64,000 nucleotides of DNA from Siphonodentalium dalli (Eukaryota > Mollusca > Scaphopoda > Gadilida > Siphonodentaliidae). A program made the translations under genes and the position numbers. Every line of letters starts with the position of its first letter. The stretch's first letter is position 1. The stretch is from assembly GCA_032622095.1 (NCBI GenBank), contig CP136063.1, positions 78,593,980-78,657,979 of the forward strand. The letters run 5' to 3'. Positions 35,608-45,545 of the stretch are shown here, piece by piece. The notes below the pieces were generated by a model. It saw nothing but the letters and a program-made list of their open reading frames with translations. It was not told where the DNA came from and searched no databases.

Positions 35608-38600
35608 TTAGTTTGACCAATTCGTCGAACGGCTGTCGGGTGATGTATATTGGAAGGAATTAGAAAACGATGAATCTTTAGGCGTGTGTTTGTTTGATGG
35701 TGTATATAATTTACGATGCCGGTTGCGTTTGTTATCTGCGCGATCCGATTTTGTGTCTGGCGTCTTACTATAAGAATTTTGTGTAATTAATTTGTGTTTT
35801 ATGACATTTAGTTCCTGTGTTTGGGGCCTAGATTGGTCGCTGGGTGAAAAATCCGGGGGTGATTGGCTGTCTGTTTTATTAAAATGTTTCGAAGCCATGA
35901 GTCTGTTGGCTAATTCAGCCAATGGTATTGAAGAGCTGTCGTCTGTGTTTGAGCGCTCAAGTTGAGCGCGCTTAATTGCCGTCGTTTTGAGGTCATCGTC
36001 TGATTCCAATGTGGATTGAGAGCTATTATTATCGACACTGGCTTCACTCGGTGGAAATGCAAATCGATTATGTCGTTTATTTTTTAAGTGATTGGGAATT
36101 TGAGGTGTAGGCCAATCAACGGGGGATGGTTTGATGTGTTTAGCATGTGATTTTGTTAATTTAGCAGATAGGTCATGTCTTAATATGTAAGATATGGGGC
36201 CTGTCTGTTTCAAGATACGCCAAAACGGCTCATATTTAAATGAAAATTTGTGATTTGGTTGGTGGATTTTGTAATAGACGGATTGGCCTATTTTAAAGGT
36301 TGGAATAGATCCACCTTTGTTCTGTTTGTGGTTGCGAGAGGCTGTTTCGAGAAGAGATTTTGTAGTTTTAAAAATAATGTGTTGATTTTGAAGCGTGGTG
36401 GCTAAAAAATCCTCTCCTAAATACTTTTCTCTGTGTGTTAAAATTCGGTCTATGCTTATCTGTGGTTCTCTAAAAAAAGTTAGAAAAAATGGTGAATGTG
36501 TATGTACACTGGAACAATGGAAGTTCATTGCTTGTGATGCATAATTTAGATATAGGTCCCAATTTTCTACATTTGCTTGGGTGATTGTTGAAATGATTGA
36601 TGCTAGACTTCTATGCGAGCGCTCTGACTTCCCGTTGCTTTGGGGCGAGTAGAACGAACTGAGGCGGTGATTGATATGGTAATATTTACAAAATTCAGTA
36701 AAGGTAGAGTTTGCAAACTCGGACCCATTATCCGTTAAAATACCTTCAACTGATCCAAATAAAGTGAAATACTCTGAATTCAATCTTTCTAAAATTGTAT
36801 CCACCATTTTGTTAGGTAATGCGTATGCTAAAGTATGTAATGAAAATTGATCAATAATAGTTAAGATAAATCTATTTCCTGACTGTGTTTTGGGGGAAAA
36901 TGGTCCCATAAGATCGATGGCTATGAGCTGTCCTGGCCTTGATGGGGCAGTGACTGGTTGAAGCGGGATTTTTGGATTATAAGCATTTCGTTGTCGGCAT
37001 GTGTGACAATTGTTTATGTATGTGACAATTTTTGCAAACAACTGAGGTGTGTAATATCTGTTTTGTATGGTCGCGTATAGCGATTGTACCGCTCTATGGC
37101 CGAGACTGTGATATTGGGATATAACTTCCTGCGCTATTTTGTCCGTTATATATATTCGTAATTTAGGTATGTCATTATATATTGATATATAGTGTAGGAT
37201 ACCATCTTTGAGAATAAAGGTTTTTGCAAATTTTTCGGGTATATTTGTTGATTGCATTTGTTTGATAATCTCGGTGATTGTGTGGTCTGCTGATTGTTCA
37301 TCTCTTATATTAGTTATAGGAGGAAGGACCGGGCTGTCGTCAAGATCAACTGATGATTCAGAATCCGTTTTCTTTTTTGGTTGTTTATTTCGTTTTGAGA
37401 ATTCCTGAATATCTTTCATGTCAAGTATATTAACATCCTGTACAAGGGGATTGGTGGGTGGATTTGGGTCGCTATCTGTGCAAGAAATGATGCACGGGTG
37501 TGTGTCGGGGTTTATCCGACTGCAAAAATCGGCCGTAACATTGTTCGTGCCTTTAATATAAGTAATTTTTGGGTTCAATGCTGATATTTCCAAAAACCAT
37601 TTTTGAATTTTTGTGTTTATCAGATCCTGTTTTTTAAACATGTGGATGAGGGGTAAGTGATCTGTTTTAATCTCTACTTGGGATCCCTGTAAGTAAAATT
37701 TAAATTGCCTTGCAAACGTATATATAGCGAATGCTTCTTTTTCCGTGACAGAATAATTCCTTTGTGATTTGTTAAGTTTTTTACTGGCGAACGCGATTGG
37801 TAGTTCAACGTGTTTATCATCTTGGCTATTAGCATATTGTGATAGTATCGCCCCGATACTATGGATAGATGCATCTACTGTCAGAATGAACAGTTTGTCG
37901 GGATTTGGGTAAGCTAAGATGGGGGCGGTTGCTAAGCTTTCTTTAAGCGTGTCGAACGCTGTTTGGCACGGCGCATCCCACACAAATTTAGCATATTTGG
38001 CTGTGAGTTTGATTAAAGGCAATGCCGTAGATGCGAAAGTAGGAGAATATGACCTGTAAAAATTAAGAATTCCAAGTAATCTGCGGACTTCTTTAACTGA
38101 TTTCGGAGGTGGTAGAGACTTGATAATTGAAATTTTTTCAGGGTCAGGGGATGTGCCCTTGTCGGAAATAATATGCCCTAAAAATTTGACTTGTGGTTGG
38201 CAAAATTTAGATTTTGATAGTTTAACTATTAAGCCGTATTCCCTGAGTCTGTCAAATAATTTTGTGAGCTGCTGTATATGCGTTTGAGGATCGGAGCTAT
38301 GACAGATCAGGTCATCGACAAATCCTTCTACAAATGGTAAATCGTGTAGGGCCATGTTCATGAGTTTTAAAAAATACCCTGAGCTCGAGACATATCGCAT
38401 CGGGGCTCTTTGATAACTGTATTGTCCTTCGGACGTATTCATAGTTAATATGGGAACATCTTCGGGTACGACTCCAATAACATGATAAGCATTTGATAAA
38501 TCAAAGATACTGAAAATAGTTGAGCCGAGTAACTTGGACGATATTTCTGTAAAACTAGGCATAGACCATTTTAATGGAATGGAAACATCATTGAGTTTTC

Positions 38601-40290
38601 TGAGATCGATTACCAATCGATAATTGGGAGTACCATCGGGATTGGGTGTGGCTTTGCGTATGAGGAGACTGGGAAATCCCCACGATGAGTGGGCAGTGGG
38701 TCTAATAATGTCTGCATCTAATAATTTTTTTATCTCAGCAGCCATAATTCGTTGTTTGTTCAGTGGTGTCGGATATTTTTTGCAAAAAATAGGTAAAGTA
38801 TTTGGTTTGAGGTCGATTTTCATTTTAATTTTTGGACAATATCCTATCTTGTTTATGTCATTTGTAAAAACATCAGGGTATTGTGATACTAGTTGCAATA
38901 TCTGCTGTTTAAGGTGTTGAGGTGCCACGATATCATTGACAGATATAGGTTGAGTCTTGGTGACTGGAGGGTTAATGTCTTGCCGGTCACCTATGGTGTT
39001 TATACTGTGTTTGTTTGGCGGAGATGAGTTAATGTTTTGCTCATCGGATGCCGTGCATATCATTTGCTCTTGAGTGCCAAATGCTTGTGCTATCACACGG
39101 CCTTTCCTAATGGACATATGTGACGCCGATTGGTTTTCTATCATGACGCAAATATTGGGATTATTTGCATCTGCTAGCGTGTCGGTTACATGTACATTTG
39201 GTTCGTGTTCGAAAATGGACATGTTACCTTTGCCTATTCGGATTATAGGTGTGTTAAACATATCATTTGGCCCTATGAGTCTGCCTGTTATGATGGCGCA
39301 TGAGTGGGGTGATAATGAAACGTTATTTGTTGATCGGATGAGTGATGCAATGTGACCATCCCTTAACATCGGGTATAATTGATTCTGTATTCTGAATTTT
39401 TCTAGATCAAAGTAAAGTCTAATACTGTGTTGTTTCATAAAATCGCGCCCTAAAATGCAAGGACGTGACAAGGTTGCACATATGACAAATTTGTGAGTAA
39501 GAATGAGTTTTCCGATTCTAAATGTGAGATGTGTGGATCCAAAAACTTTCATTGGTGTACCATCGGCTGATGTGAGTAACACATGTTCTTTAATTAAAGG
39601 TGGTCGATTTGGCATGGATCTATAAATGTCGTATTTCAAGCAACTGGTGGTTGCCCCGGAGTCTAATAGTGATCTAATCCGTTGTTTGTGTATTTTAATG
39701 ATAGTTGAGCATGGTGTTTGGTTTAGAGCACCATCTGTCATATCACTTGGATATTTAAGTACTGGTATAGTGTGTTGTATGGGTTTGACTGGTGGTATTA
39801 TAGGGTTAATTGCAGTATTGGAATGTGATTCGCGAGAATTAGTGCATGTTGACTTTCTTTTGGATGATGAGTAAGAATTAGTAATGTGTTGGTGCTTGGG
39901 CTTTTCAAGGCGATTCGGGGTTTTAAAATGGGAAGGAAAGTTTAAGTCAAGAAGCGGTGAGATATACTTATTGGAAGAATTATGAAATCTGGGTTTCATA
40001 GAGGGACACCAGTTATGGCAGAAAGTGGTATGTGTTACGTGCCTGTGGCGAGGGAGATCAAGTGGACGCCGCGTATGGTAATTAATATATCGTTGGTTTT
40101 GGCAGTTTGGTGGTAGCGTGGGGTAATGATTAATGGACTGCAGCTGTGAATTATAGACTCTATGCTTTTGAGATTCGTATGTTCGATAATCTTTAGCATA
40201 TCTATGATTGTGGTTGTATATTGTGCTAATTTGATGTGTTATTGGACTCATTGCCTTGCGTTGGTGGGTGGGGGTGAAATTTTGATGCAA
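35608..40290 (-). CDS. pol: Pol polyprotein: protease, reverse transcriptase, RNase H, integrase
   Basis: A 1,560-codon uninterrupted frame. Aspartic protease: LLDSGATTS around 208-216 and ILGRDF at 279-284. RT about 500-710: LVIDLRKLN at 559, FDLSNAYH at 596, active site FVDD at 657-660 (Phe instead of the usual Tyr). RNase H: D806, E850/852, D877, D921. Integrase: H1061/H1065/C1095/C1098 zinc site, D1126, D1187, E1223 (D-D-35-E), then a GPY/F-like GPISYIL near 1364. The N-terminal 180 residues are His/Asn/Ser-rich; the C-terminal 170 are Ser/Asp/Lys-rich and unusual. The frame opens at 40305 without an early ATG (first Met at codon 14), consistent with +1 frameshift expression relative to the zinc-knuckle frame that ends at a UGA at 40298-40300. 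It appears intact. Confidence 0.95.
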   Translation of the reverse strand: MHQNFTPTHQRKAMSPITHQISTIYNHNHRYAKDYRTYESQKHRVYNSQLQSINHYPTLPPNCQNQRYINYHTRRPLDLPRHRHVTHTTFCHNWCPSMKPRFHNSSNKYISPLLDLNFPSHFKTPNRLEKPKHQHITNSYSSSKRKSTCTNSRESHSNTAINPIIPPVKPIQHTIPVLKYPSDMTDGALNQTPCSTIIKIHKQRIRSLLDSGATTSCLKYDIYRSMPNRPPLIKEHVLLTSADGTPMKVFGSTHLTFRIGKLILTHKFVICATLSRPCILGRDFMKQHSIRLYFDLEKFRIQNQLYPMLRDGHIASLIRSTNNVSLSPHSCAIITGRLIGPNDMFNTPIIRIGKGNMSIFEHEPNVHVTDTLADANNPNICVMIENQSASHMSIRKGRVIAQAFGTQEQMICTASDEQNINSSPPNKHSINTIGDRQDINPPVTKTQPISVNDIVAPQHLKQQILQLVSQYPDVFTNDINKIGYCPKIKMKIDLKPNTLPIFCKKYPTPLNKQRIMAAEIKKLLDADIIRPTAHSSWGFPSLLIRKATPNPDGTPNYRLVIDLRKLNDVSIPLKWSMPSFTEISSKLLGSTIFSIFDLSNAYHVIGVVPEDVPILTMNTSEGQYSYQRAPMRYVSSSGYFLKLMNMALHDLPFVEGFVDDLICHSSDPQTHIQQLTKLFDRLREYGLIVKLSKSKFCQPQVKFLGHIISDKGTSPDPEKISIIKSLPPPKSVKEVRRLLGILNFYRSYSPTFASTALPLIKLTAKYAKFVWDAPCQTAFDTLKESLATAPILAYPNPDKLFILTVDASIHSIGAILSQYANSQDDKHVELPIAFASKKLNKSQRNYSVTEKEAFAIYTFARQFKFYLQGSQVEIKTDHLPLIHMFKKQDLINTKIQKWFLEISALNPKITYIKGTNNVTADFCSRINPDTHPCIISCTDSDPNPPTNPLVQDVNILDMKDIQEFSKRNKQPKKKTDSESSVDLDDSPVLPPITNIRDEQSADHTITEIIKQMQSTNIPEKFAKTFILKDGILHYISIYNDIPKLRIYITDKIAQEVISQYHSLGHRAVQSLYATIQNRYYTPQLFAKIVTYINNCHTCRQRNAYNPKIPLQPVTAPSRPGQLIAIDLMGPFSPKTQSGNRFILTIIDQFSLHTLAYALPNKMVDTILERLNSEYFTLFGSVEGILTDNGSEFANSTFTEFCKYYHINHRLSSFYSPQSNGKSERSHRSLASIISTITQANVENWDLYLNYASQAMNFHCSSVHTHSPFFLTFFREPQISIDRILTHREKYLGEDFLATTLQNQHIIFKTTKSLLETASRNHKQNKGGSIPTFKIGQSVYYKIHQPNHKFSFKYEPFWRILKQTGPISYILRHDLSAKLTKSHAKHIKPSPVDWPTPQIPNHLKNKRHNRFAFPPSEASVDNNSSQSTLESDDDLKTTAIKRAQLERSNTDDSSSIPLAELANRLMASKHFNKTDSQSPPDFSPSDQSRPQTQELNVIKHKLITQNSYSKTPDTKSDRADNKRNRHRKLYTPSNKHTPKDSSFSNSFQYTSPDSRSTNWSN

Positions 40291-40297
40291 TGAGTCC

Positions 40298-40420
40298 TCA
40301 TCTGTTTAAAAATTGGTTGTTATTTTGAGCCCGACGTCTGCATTGGTCTGTGGTATGATTGTTTAATCTGCAGTATGTACAGAAGAAAATAATCGCTGCT
40401 CTGCGGAGGTGGTGACTCCA
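40298..40420 (-). pseudogene. gag: Gag nucleocapsid zinc-knuckle segment
   Basis: The minus strand encodes CTYCRLNNHTTDQC, a perfect C-x2-C-x4-H-x4-C zinc knuckle, followed by a basic RRRAQNNN tail and TGA. It is in the same frame as the gag-like ORF ending at 40436 but separated from it by two TAA codons (40436-40438, 40421-40423). It overlaps the opening of the pol frame by eight bases. Confidence 0.75.
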
Positions 40421-40435
40421 TTATGTTATTAAGGA

Positions 40436-40927
40436 TTAACGGTGTCTGTTTTGGGATCTATGGTATGGGTGCGAAATATGTTGTATTTTTTTCCAAGTGC
40501 CGTGGCGGTGTATTATGCGATTCAGGTGTATTTGACACGATTCAGGTGATTTATTAGGATGTTTTATGGGAATTGCCGCGACTATAGAGTTGACGATAAG
40601 TTTTGGATAATCCGTAAAATGAGCCGGAAATGTATGCCACTCGTTCCAAGAATCTAGTGTATGTCCTGAGTAGTTATTTGTAATCATACAACGCACGTAT
40701 AAGCGGATTGTATCTTGCGTTATATCAATGCGAATGGGATTGCAATATTTAATGAGTTGTGGCGATAAAGTTATTTGGTGGGGTAAAGCGTATCTACAGT
40801 AAGTTTTAAAATTAAGAACTGAATGTTGTTTGTAAGAGGTGGGTGGTATGGGCTGATCGTTTGAAGCATGTATTGTAGTAGGATGGGTAGGTAGTGTAGG
40901 TGTAGTAGAATCAGGTGATGTGTCCAT
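40436..40927 (-). CDS. gag: Gag-like protein (163 codons)
   Basis: Begins MDTSPDSTTPTLPT and has a Pro/Thr-rich N-terminus, a central aromatic-rich region (NEWHTFPAHFTDYPKL) and a basic His/Arg-rich C-terminus. Its place between leader and pol identifies it as gag; I recognise no capsid signature. It is short for a Gypsy Gag, and the zinc knuckle lies in the same frame behind two stops, so it may be truncated. Confidence 0.6.
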   Translation of the reverse strand: MDTSPDSTTPTLPTHPTTIHASNDQPIPPTSYKQHSVLNFKTYCRYALPHQITLSPQLIKYCNPIRIDITQDTIRLYVRCMITNNYSGHTLDSWNEWHTFPAHFTDYPKLIVNSIVAAIPIKHPNKSPESCQIHLNRIIHRHGTWKKIQHISHPYHRSQNRHR

Positions 40928-41243
40928 AACCCACGTGAAAAAAAAAGGAGTAAAAGATTGCTAAAAATAGGGGGTGTGCAATTTGACAGCAAATGGGAAA
41001 GAAAAGATGGTCACTCACCAATTTCCGAGAAGAATAATGTGCACAAGTCTGTGATGATGAATGATGTACAGAATGTTCTTGTCGTGTTTATTGGAAGCCG
41101 AAGGATGTCCAAATCGGATGTTAATGTTTATGTGGATCTGAATCTGGTCTGCAAGAGGCGTGAGTAATGTTTTTAGCTGGATACACGATGTGAGCTGGTT
41201 GTATGAGAATAAAAGGTTGATTCGTCTGTGTCAGATGAGTATG

Positions 41244-41504
41244 TATGCGGTCCTGTGTGTCCGAAGGGTTGGTGTGCGGTCCTGTGTGTCCGAAGGGTTG
41301 GTGTGCGGTCCTGTGTGTCCGAAGGGTTGGTGTGCGGTCCTGTGTGTCCGAAGGGTTGGTATGCGGTCCTGTGTGTCCGAAGGGTTGGTATGCGGTCCTA
41401 TGTGTCCGAAGGGTTGGTGTGCGGTCCTGTGTGTCCGAAGGGTTGGTATGCGGTCCTGTGTGTCCGAAGGGTTGGTATGCGGTCCTGTGTGTCCGAAGGG
41501 TTCC
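41244..41504. repeat. 29-bp tandem array in the retroelement leader (nine units)
   Basis: Unit (plus strand) TATGCGGTCCTGTGTGTCC plus GAAGGGTTGG, with G/A variation at the second base pair of TGTG/TATG. Nine units run from 41244, then a truncated one. The array lies between the 5' LTR and gag, where packaging or internal-initiation signals usually reside. The Cys/Val-rich frames across it are artefacts of the repeat. Confidence 0.85.
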
Positions 41505-41680
41505 TGTGTGTCCGAATGGTTGAGTTATGGTTGACCGGTGCAGTGGTCTAGTGTGTGAGACTGTCTATCCGTGGCTGGAGTGTAAGGCTGTATCCCCGTG
41601 GTTGAGTAGCGGTTTGAGATTGTTTCTGCTCTGTAGTGATCGTCTAGTGGCCGAGACTTCAAGTTGTGTGGTGAGACGTA

Positions 41681-41698
41681 GAACTGTTCACGGTACCA
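41681..41698 (-). promoter_or_regulatory. Candidate tRNA primer-binding site
   Basis: On the minus strand TGGTACCGTGAACAG starts nine bases after the 5' LTR. A PBS must begin TGG to pair with a tRNA CCA end; I cannot assign the tRNA. Confidence 0.4.
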
Positions 41699-41707
41699 TT
41701 AATACTA

Positions 41708-42162
41708 TGTGAGGTAATGACACATAGATATAGTAGGTACAAGTCTTTATTATGTTGTGAATAAGATATGCAGTGTGTACAAATATAATGATCAATAGTC
41801 GCCGCGAATTGGTGTCCCCGAATGGGTGATGCCTGGTGTGAATGATGCCTGGATATGATCTAGGTATGAGATGAGTCTAGTGAAAGCATGATGTGATGGG
41901 ATGTAGTTGTTTCTTATATACTATTTGGGATGCATATTAGATGAGGTGTTTGGCAATACACATCGGGATTGGTTCTTCCGTTATGGTCATCTCCCTTGAC
42001 CATATTTGGGAGCCATCTTCATTGTGTGTATATCTTCGCTGAGAGTAAGACGTGTGAGGTTTCGAGAACCGAACACGAATATCTGAGTTTGGGGTTTTAT
42101 ATATTGGGACATTCGTATAGTTTGAATCAAGTTGTGAGATTATAATGGGTAGTTATCTCACA
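41708..42162 (-). repeat. 5' LTR of the retroelement
   Basis: 455 bp, identical to the 3' LTR except one base seen (GTGAGGTTTCG here, GTGAGATTTCG there). TATATAAG at 41913-41920 and AATAAA at 41746-41751 on the minus strand. Confidence 0.9.
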
Positions 42163-42839
42163 GTTTATCAATTTTGGGTTCGGAAACACACACAGTTTGG
42201 CTCATCTGCTATCACCCGCGCATCCGCTATCACCCGACCGGTTAACGGCCGGGGTGCACTAGGAAATGCTGACATATTTTGGATATATGGCATTGCCGTG
42301 CATCGGATTACGACGCAGCAAAGAACACCCGTGCTGTCTAAATTAAAAATTGTTCTGTGTGGTTCGCGGTAAACAAGACGTTGTCAGCCAATGGTTTCGT
42401 CTAATTGTAGCAACGCAACGTATGCAAATTGTATATAAATTATGCCTATATAAAATCAAATGATGTTTACACCCGGCAGGTAAATATAGCGGTTATGTGA
42501 ATACGCAATCTGTCATTGTGAATGTGGAATACACCACAGCTTACCGGATCAGATTGTTTCTAATTCTCATGAAATTTCATAGTCCGCTTTCCTTAAAACA
42601 CCGCACGTACCGCTTCAAGTTTCTTCTTCTTCGGACTACGGCTTGCCGTCAATGTCTGACTATAATAAGCCGCCTGGAGGACATGGTTGATCTAAACGGA
42701 TGACTCTTTTGGTGTTAATCAGATGATAGAGATGGTAATGAGTCAATGATTTAAATTTGGTGCGCCATCAGGATTTGTGTTGTTTTTTGTTGTTGTATAG
42801 GATAAAATCAGTTTAAAACTATTTACAATCGTTGGTTGT

Positions 42840-43298
42840 TTAGAGAAATTTGCGTCGCTTGCGTCTTGCGATCAGTGACTGGATGATGTCTGCAGTCAGT
42901 TTAGATTGGAAGATTTTCGGGTCGGGTAGTAAGGTTAATGCTGCTGACAATAGGTTAAATTCTGCTATGGTTCTGGGGAAGAAAGAATAGTAGTGGGCAT
43001 CTATGTTGGAATATATTATGTGGAATGTTAGCTTCTGTTCATCATTGTATCTTGTAGTAGTGGTTTTGGGGATTAGGATTTTGTTTGGATATGTTAATAG
43101 CTCCTTGATGATTATTTTCGAGAATACAGTCAATCTGGTTTGCAGTTTTATTTCACTGAGCATGTTGGTTACTGAGCTGGTGTATTGGTAGCAATTGAAT
43201 ATGTATCTGGCTGCTCTTCTTTGGACCGATTCTAACATGCTGATTTGGTCTTCATTTTGTGGGTCCCAGATGGTGGTTGAGTATTCCATTATAGGCAT
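42840..43298 (-). pseudogene. LINE ORF2 C-terminal region
   Basis: 152 codons: YSTTIWDPQNEDQISMLES, QRRAARYIF and INARRKRRKFL-like end (QSLIARRKRRKFL). The Y....W.P......LE..QRRA motif is typical of the region after the RT in CR1/Jockey ORF2. It is shifted relative to the upstream segment near 43300. Confidence 0.8.
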
Positions 43299-43830
43299 TA
43301 TAAGTGCTGAGTATGCTCGTTCTTTGATGGTGCGGTTTGGGATTTTTCAGGTTACGTTTTAGGAAACCAAGGATTTTGTTGGCCTTGGATGCGGTGTGTT
43401 TTACATGTTCATCCCATCTCAGATCGCTTTGAATGGTAATGCCTAGATACTTTACAGATGATATTTTCTCTAGTGAGTGTCCGTTCGGGAGGTATTTGGA
43501 GTCAAATGGGGTTTGTTTTCTTGACACACGTAATAAGTTACATTTACTGGGATGGAAAGCCATGAGCTAGTCACTCTCCTATTTGGCTGCATTATCAATA
43601 TGAGTTTGTAGCTTGTTCAGGTCATTGGTATTTCGAATGGAGCGATAGATTATACTGGCATCTGCAAATAGTCGTAAGGTGCTATGTTTTAGATATTCAT
43701 TAAAATCATTTATATATAGGAGAAAGAGGATGGGCCGAGGATGGGCCCAGGATATATCCCTGTGGTACCACAGAGGTGACTGGTATGTTAGAAGATTTAT
43801 GTCCTTCCAGGAGAACTGCTTGGGTACGGC
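43252..43830 (-). pseudogene. LINE RT C-terminal part with damaged active site
   Basis: The minus strand reads STLRLFADASIIYRS at 43640-43680, where this family has a second Asp after FAD; here it is Ala (codon GCC at 43657-43659). Two TAG codons follow just before LMAFHPSKCNLLRVSRK. Then VKYLGITIQSDLRWDEHV is the conserved thumb-proximal motif. The combination indicates loss of function. Confidence 0.8.
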
Positions 43831-43853
43831 TTGATAGAAAGTTTGAGACCCAA

Positions 43854-44858
43854 TCAGTGGTTGCTGATACCATAATACTTCATCTTGTATATTAATATGC
43901 CGTGGGGAACTTTGTCAAAGGCTTTGGAGAAGTCCATAACTATTATGTCAGTTTGTGTACCTTTATTGAAGTTTTCAGAAATTTCATGGATAAATTCAAT
44001 TAGTTGGGTTTCACAGGAATGTTTGCGTCTAAAACCGTGTTGTTTTTCATAGAGGATGTTATTTGATTCCAGGAAGTTCATGATTTTACTGCTGATTATA
44101 TGTTCTAAGGTTTTGCATGATATACAGGTGAGTGTGTTTGGTCGATAGTTGATAGGGTCGTGCTTGTTTCCATTTTTGTAGACTGGGCACACATGGGAAC
44201 ATTTCCAATCGTAAGGGAGTGTACCAGTTTTCAGTGAGACATTGTAAATGTGTGTGAGAATTGGAGCAAGGGTATGGCTTAGGCCTTTAATGATGAATCC
44301 ATGAATGTTGTCTGGTCCCATGGCTTTGTGTGGTGATAAGTTTGACAGTAGTTTCTGTACTCCATTATCTGTCACAGTGAAGCACTCCATCTTTGAGAAT
44401 GGGCTTGGGCCTTTGACAGAGATAGGTATGTCTTTCTTTATAGTGAAGGCTTGTTTGAATTGGGCATTTAGAATGTTTGCTTTTTGGATTGGGTCATTGA
44501 TCAGGATGTCGCCTTTCAGGAGGGGTGGGATGGATTTTGAGTCTGCTTTCTGTGTCCTTATGTAAGAGAAGAGTTTCATACTGTTTATGTGGTTCCAGTA
44601 GACTGTTCTAGTTTCTTTTTGGATTTTTGATCTGAGGTTTCTATACCCTGGTGTGTCCTTTTTTGGTTTATACATGTGTTTTAGTCTTCGCATCTTTCTT
44701 TTGAGTGATGTGTTTACCCAGGGCAGTTTTTTATGTTTTTTGATGGGTCGGCATGGAACGTATTTATTGCATGATTTCAACAGGGTTTCTTTGAATGATG
44801 TCCATAAATGGTTTACATCCTCATTCTTTTTGTCAAGGGTGCTACAGTAGATGTTCAT
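43854..44858 (-). pseudogene. LINE reverse transcriptase, N-terminal and palm region
   Basis: 334 codons including SPHKAMGPDNIHGFIIK, PVYKNGNKHDPINYRP, KQHGFRRKHSCETQLIEF and VMDFSKAFDKVPHG, the classical RT blocks of non-LTR elements up to motif A. The frame ends before the FADD block, which continues in another frame. Confidence 0.85.
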
Positions 44859-44945
44859 ATCAAGGGATATGTTTGTGAGGTCCGCTTTTTTATAGAGGTG
44901 GATAGTTCTGGTTTGAATATTGTTGTTTGATCATGTCAGGTCGAA

Positions 44946-45545
44946 TTATGATACGACGATGTTATGATCTGCTGCTGCTATTGGAGGGTATGTTTCAGAG
45001 TTTGTCATGAGAGAGGGCTTGTTTGTGTACACTAGGTCTAGTATTCTGTTATGTCGTGTGTTTTCTGTGACCATTTGTGTCAGAGGGGCGTCAGAAGTTA
45101 TATCTATTAGCTCCGAGTGTAGGTCGGGATGTTTTAATCCAGGCAATACTTGTGGGACTGTCCAGTCGATATGCCCTAGGTTGAAATCGCCACTTAGTAT
45201 GACTGTGGCGTATGATGACTGTTTTAGGCGGCTGATGGATTCTCTTAGTTGTGTTAAGCATTTGTCATCGGGCGGTTTGTAGTAGGTACCAAGAATCAAT
45301 TTGTGGCAGTTTAAGAATGTTATTTCAGCCCACACGATTTCGCAATTGGTATTCAGTTCATATACTTCATGTGAGATAAATTTGTTACTAATTGCCAAAA
45401 GTACGCCTCCGTATGATAGGCCATTCTTGCTCTGGGGTCTATCCTGGCGGTAAACTGTGAAACGGTAAACGCATGACACAAGTCTCCTGTGGCAATTTTG
45501 AGAATATTCAGCATTTGATTTTCCATTCTGGGGGAAGTTATACAT
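44946..45545 (-). pseudogene. LINE AP-type endonuclease, C-terminal part
   Basis: Contains VILSGDFNLGHIDW (118-128) and AADHNIVVS at the end, the SGDFN and DH motifs of exonuclease-endonuclease-phosphatase family LINE endonucleases. The first 29 residues come from flanking DNA; true homology starts at about VYRQDRPQSK. Catalytic residues N-terminal to this are missing. Confidence 0.8.

Larger units (their letters stand above)
29147..42162 (-). mobile_element. Env-bearing LTR retroelement (Metaviridae/Gypsy, errantivirus-like), 13,016 bp
   Basis: Two 455-bp LTRs begin TGTGAGGTAA and end TTATCTCACA (plus-strand reading) and flank, in minus-strand order, a leader array, gag-like ORF, zinc knuckle, pol, a repeat-rich spacer and a broken env region. 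The target duplication is GTTT (29143-29146, 42163-42166), and copy B shows the empty site at 46549-46552. The LTRs differ at only one visible base (29488 region A against G), implying a recent insertion. Gypsy-type order RT-RNase H-integrase, a 4-bp duplication and a GPY/F-like integrase tail support Metaviridae. The length is well above the usual 5-8 kb because of tandem arrays and a nested MITE. The gag and env frames are interrupted, so this copy appears defective. Confidence 0.9.
42613..45469 (-). mobile_element. CR1/Jockey-like LINE, 5'-truncated and decayed
   Basis: Interrupts copy A of the tandem duplication between sequences that are adjacent at about 46970-46980 in copy B. It encodes, on the minus strand, an endonuclease C-terminal part, RT and the conserved ORF2 tail, broken by frameshifts and stops. 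The endonuclease starts abruptly near 45465, indicating 5' truncation. Confidence 0.85.

Noticed and set aside
40304-40310. TTTAAAC slippery heptamer, a classical -1 frameshift site, at the gag-pol junction
   Set aside because: Pol is in the +1 frame relative to the zinc-knuckle frame; a -1 slip would not enter pol.
41160-41551. Three overlapping Cys/Val-rich plus-strand frames
   Set aside because: All are readings of the 29-bp tandem array in the retroelement leader, antisense to its transcript.
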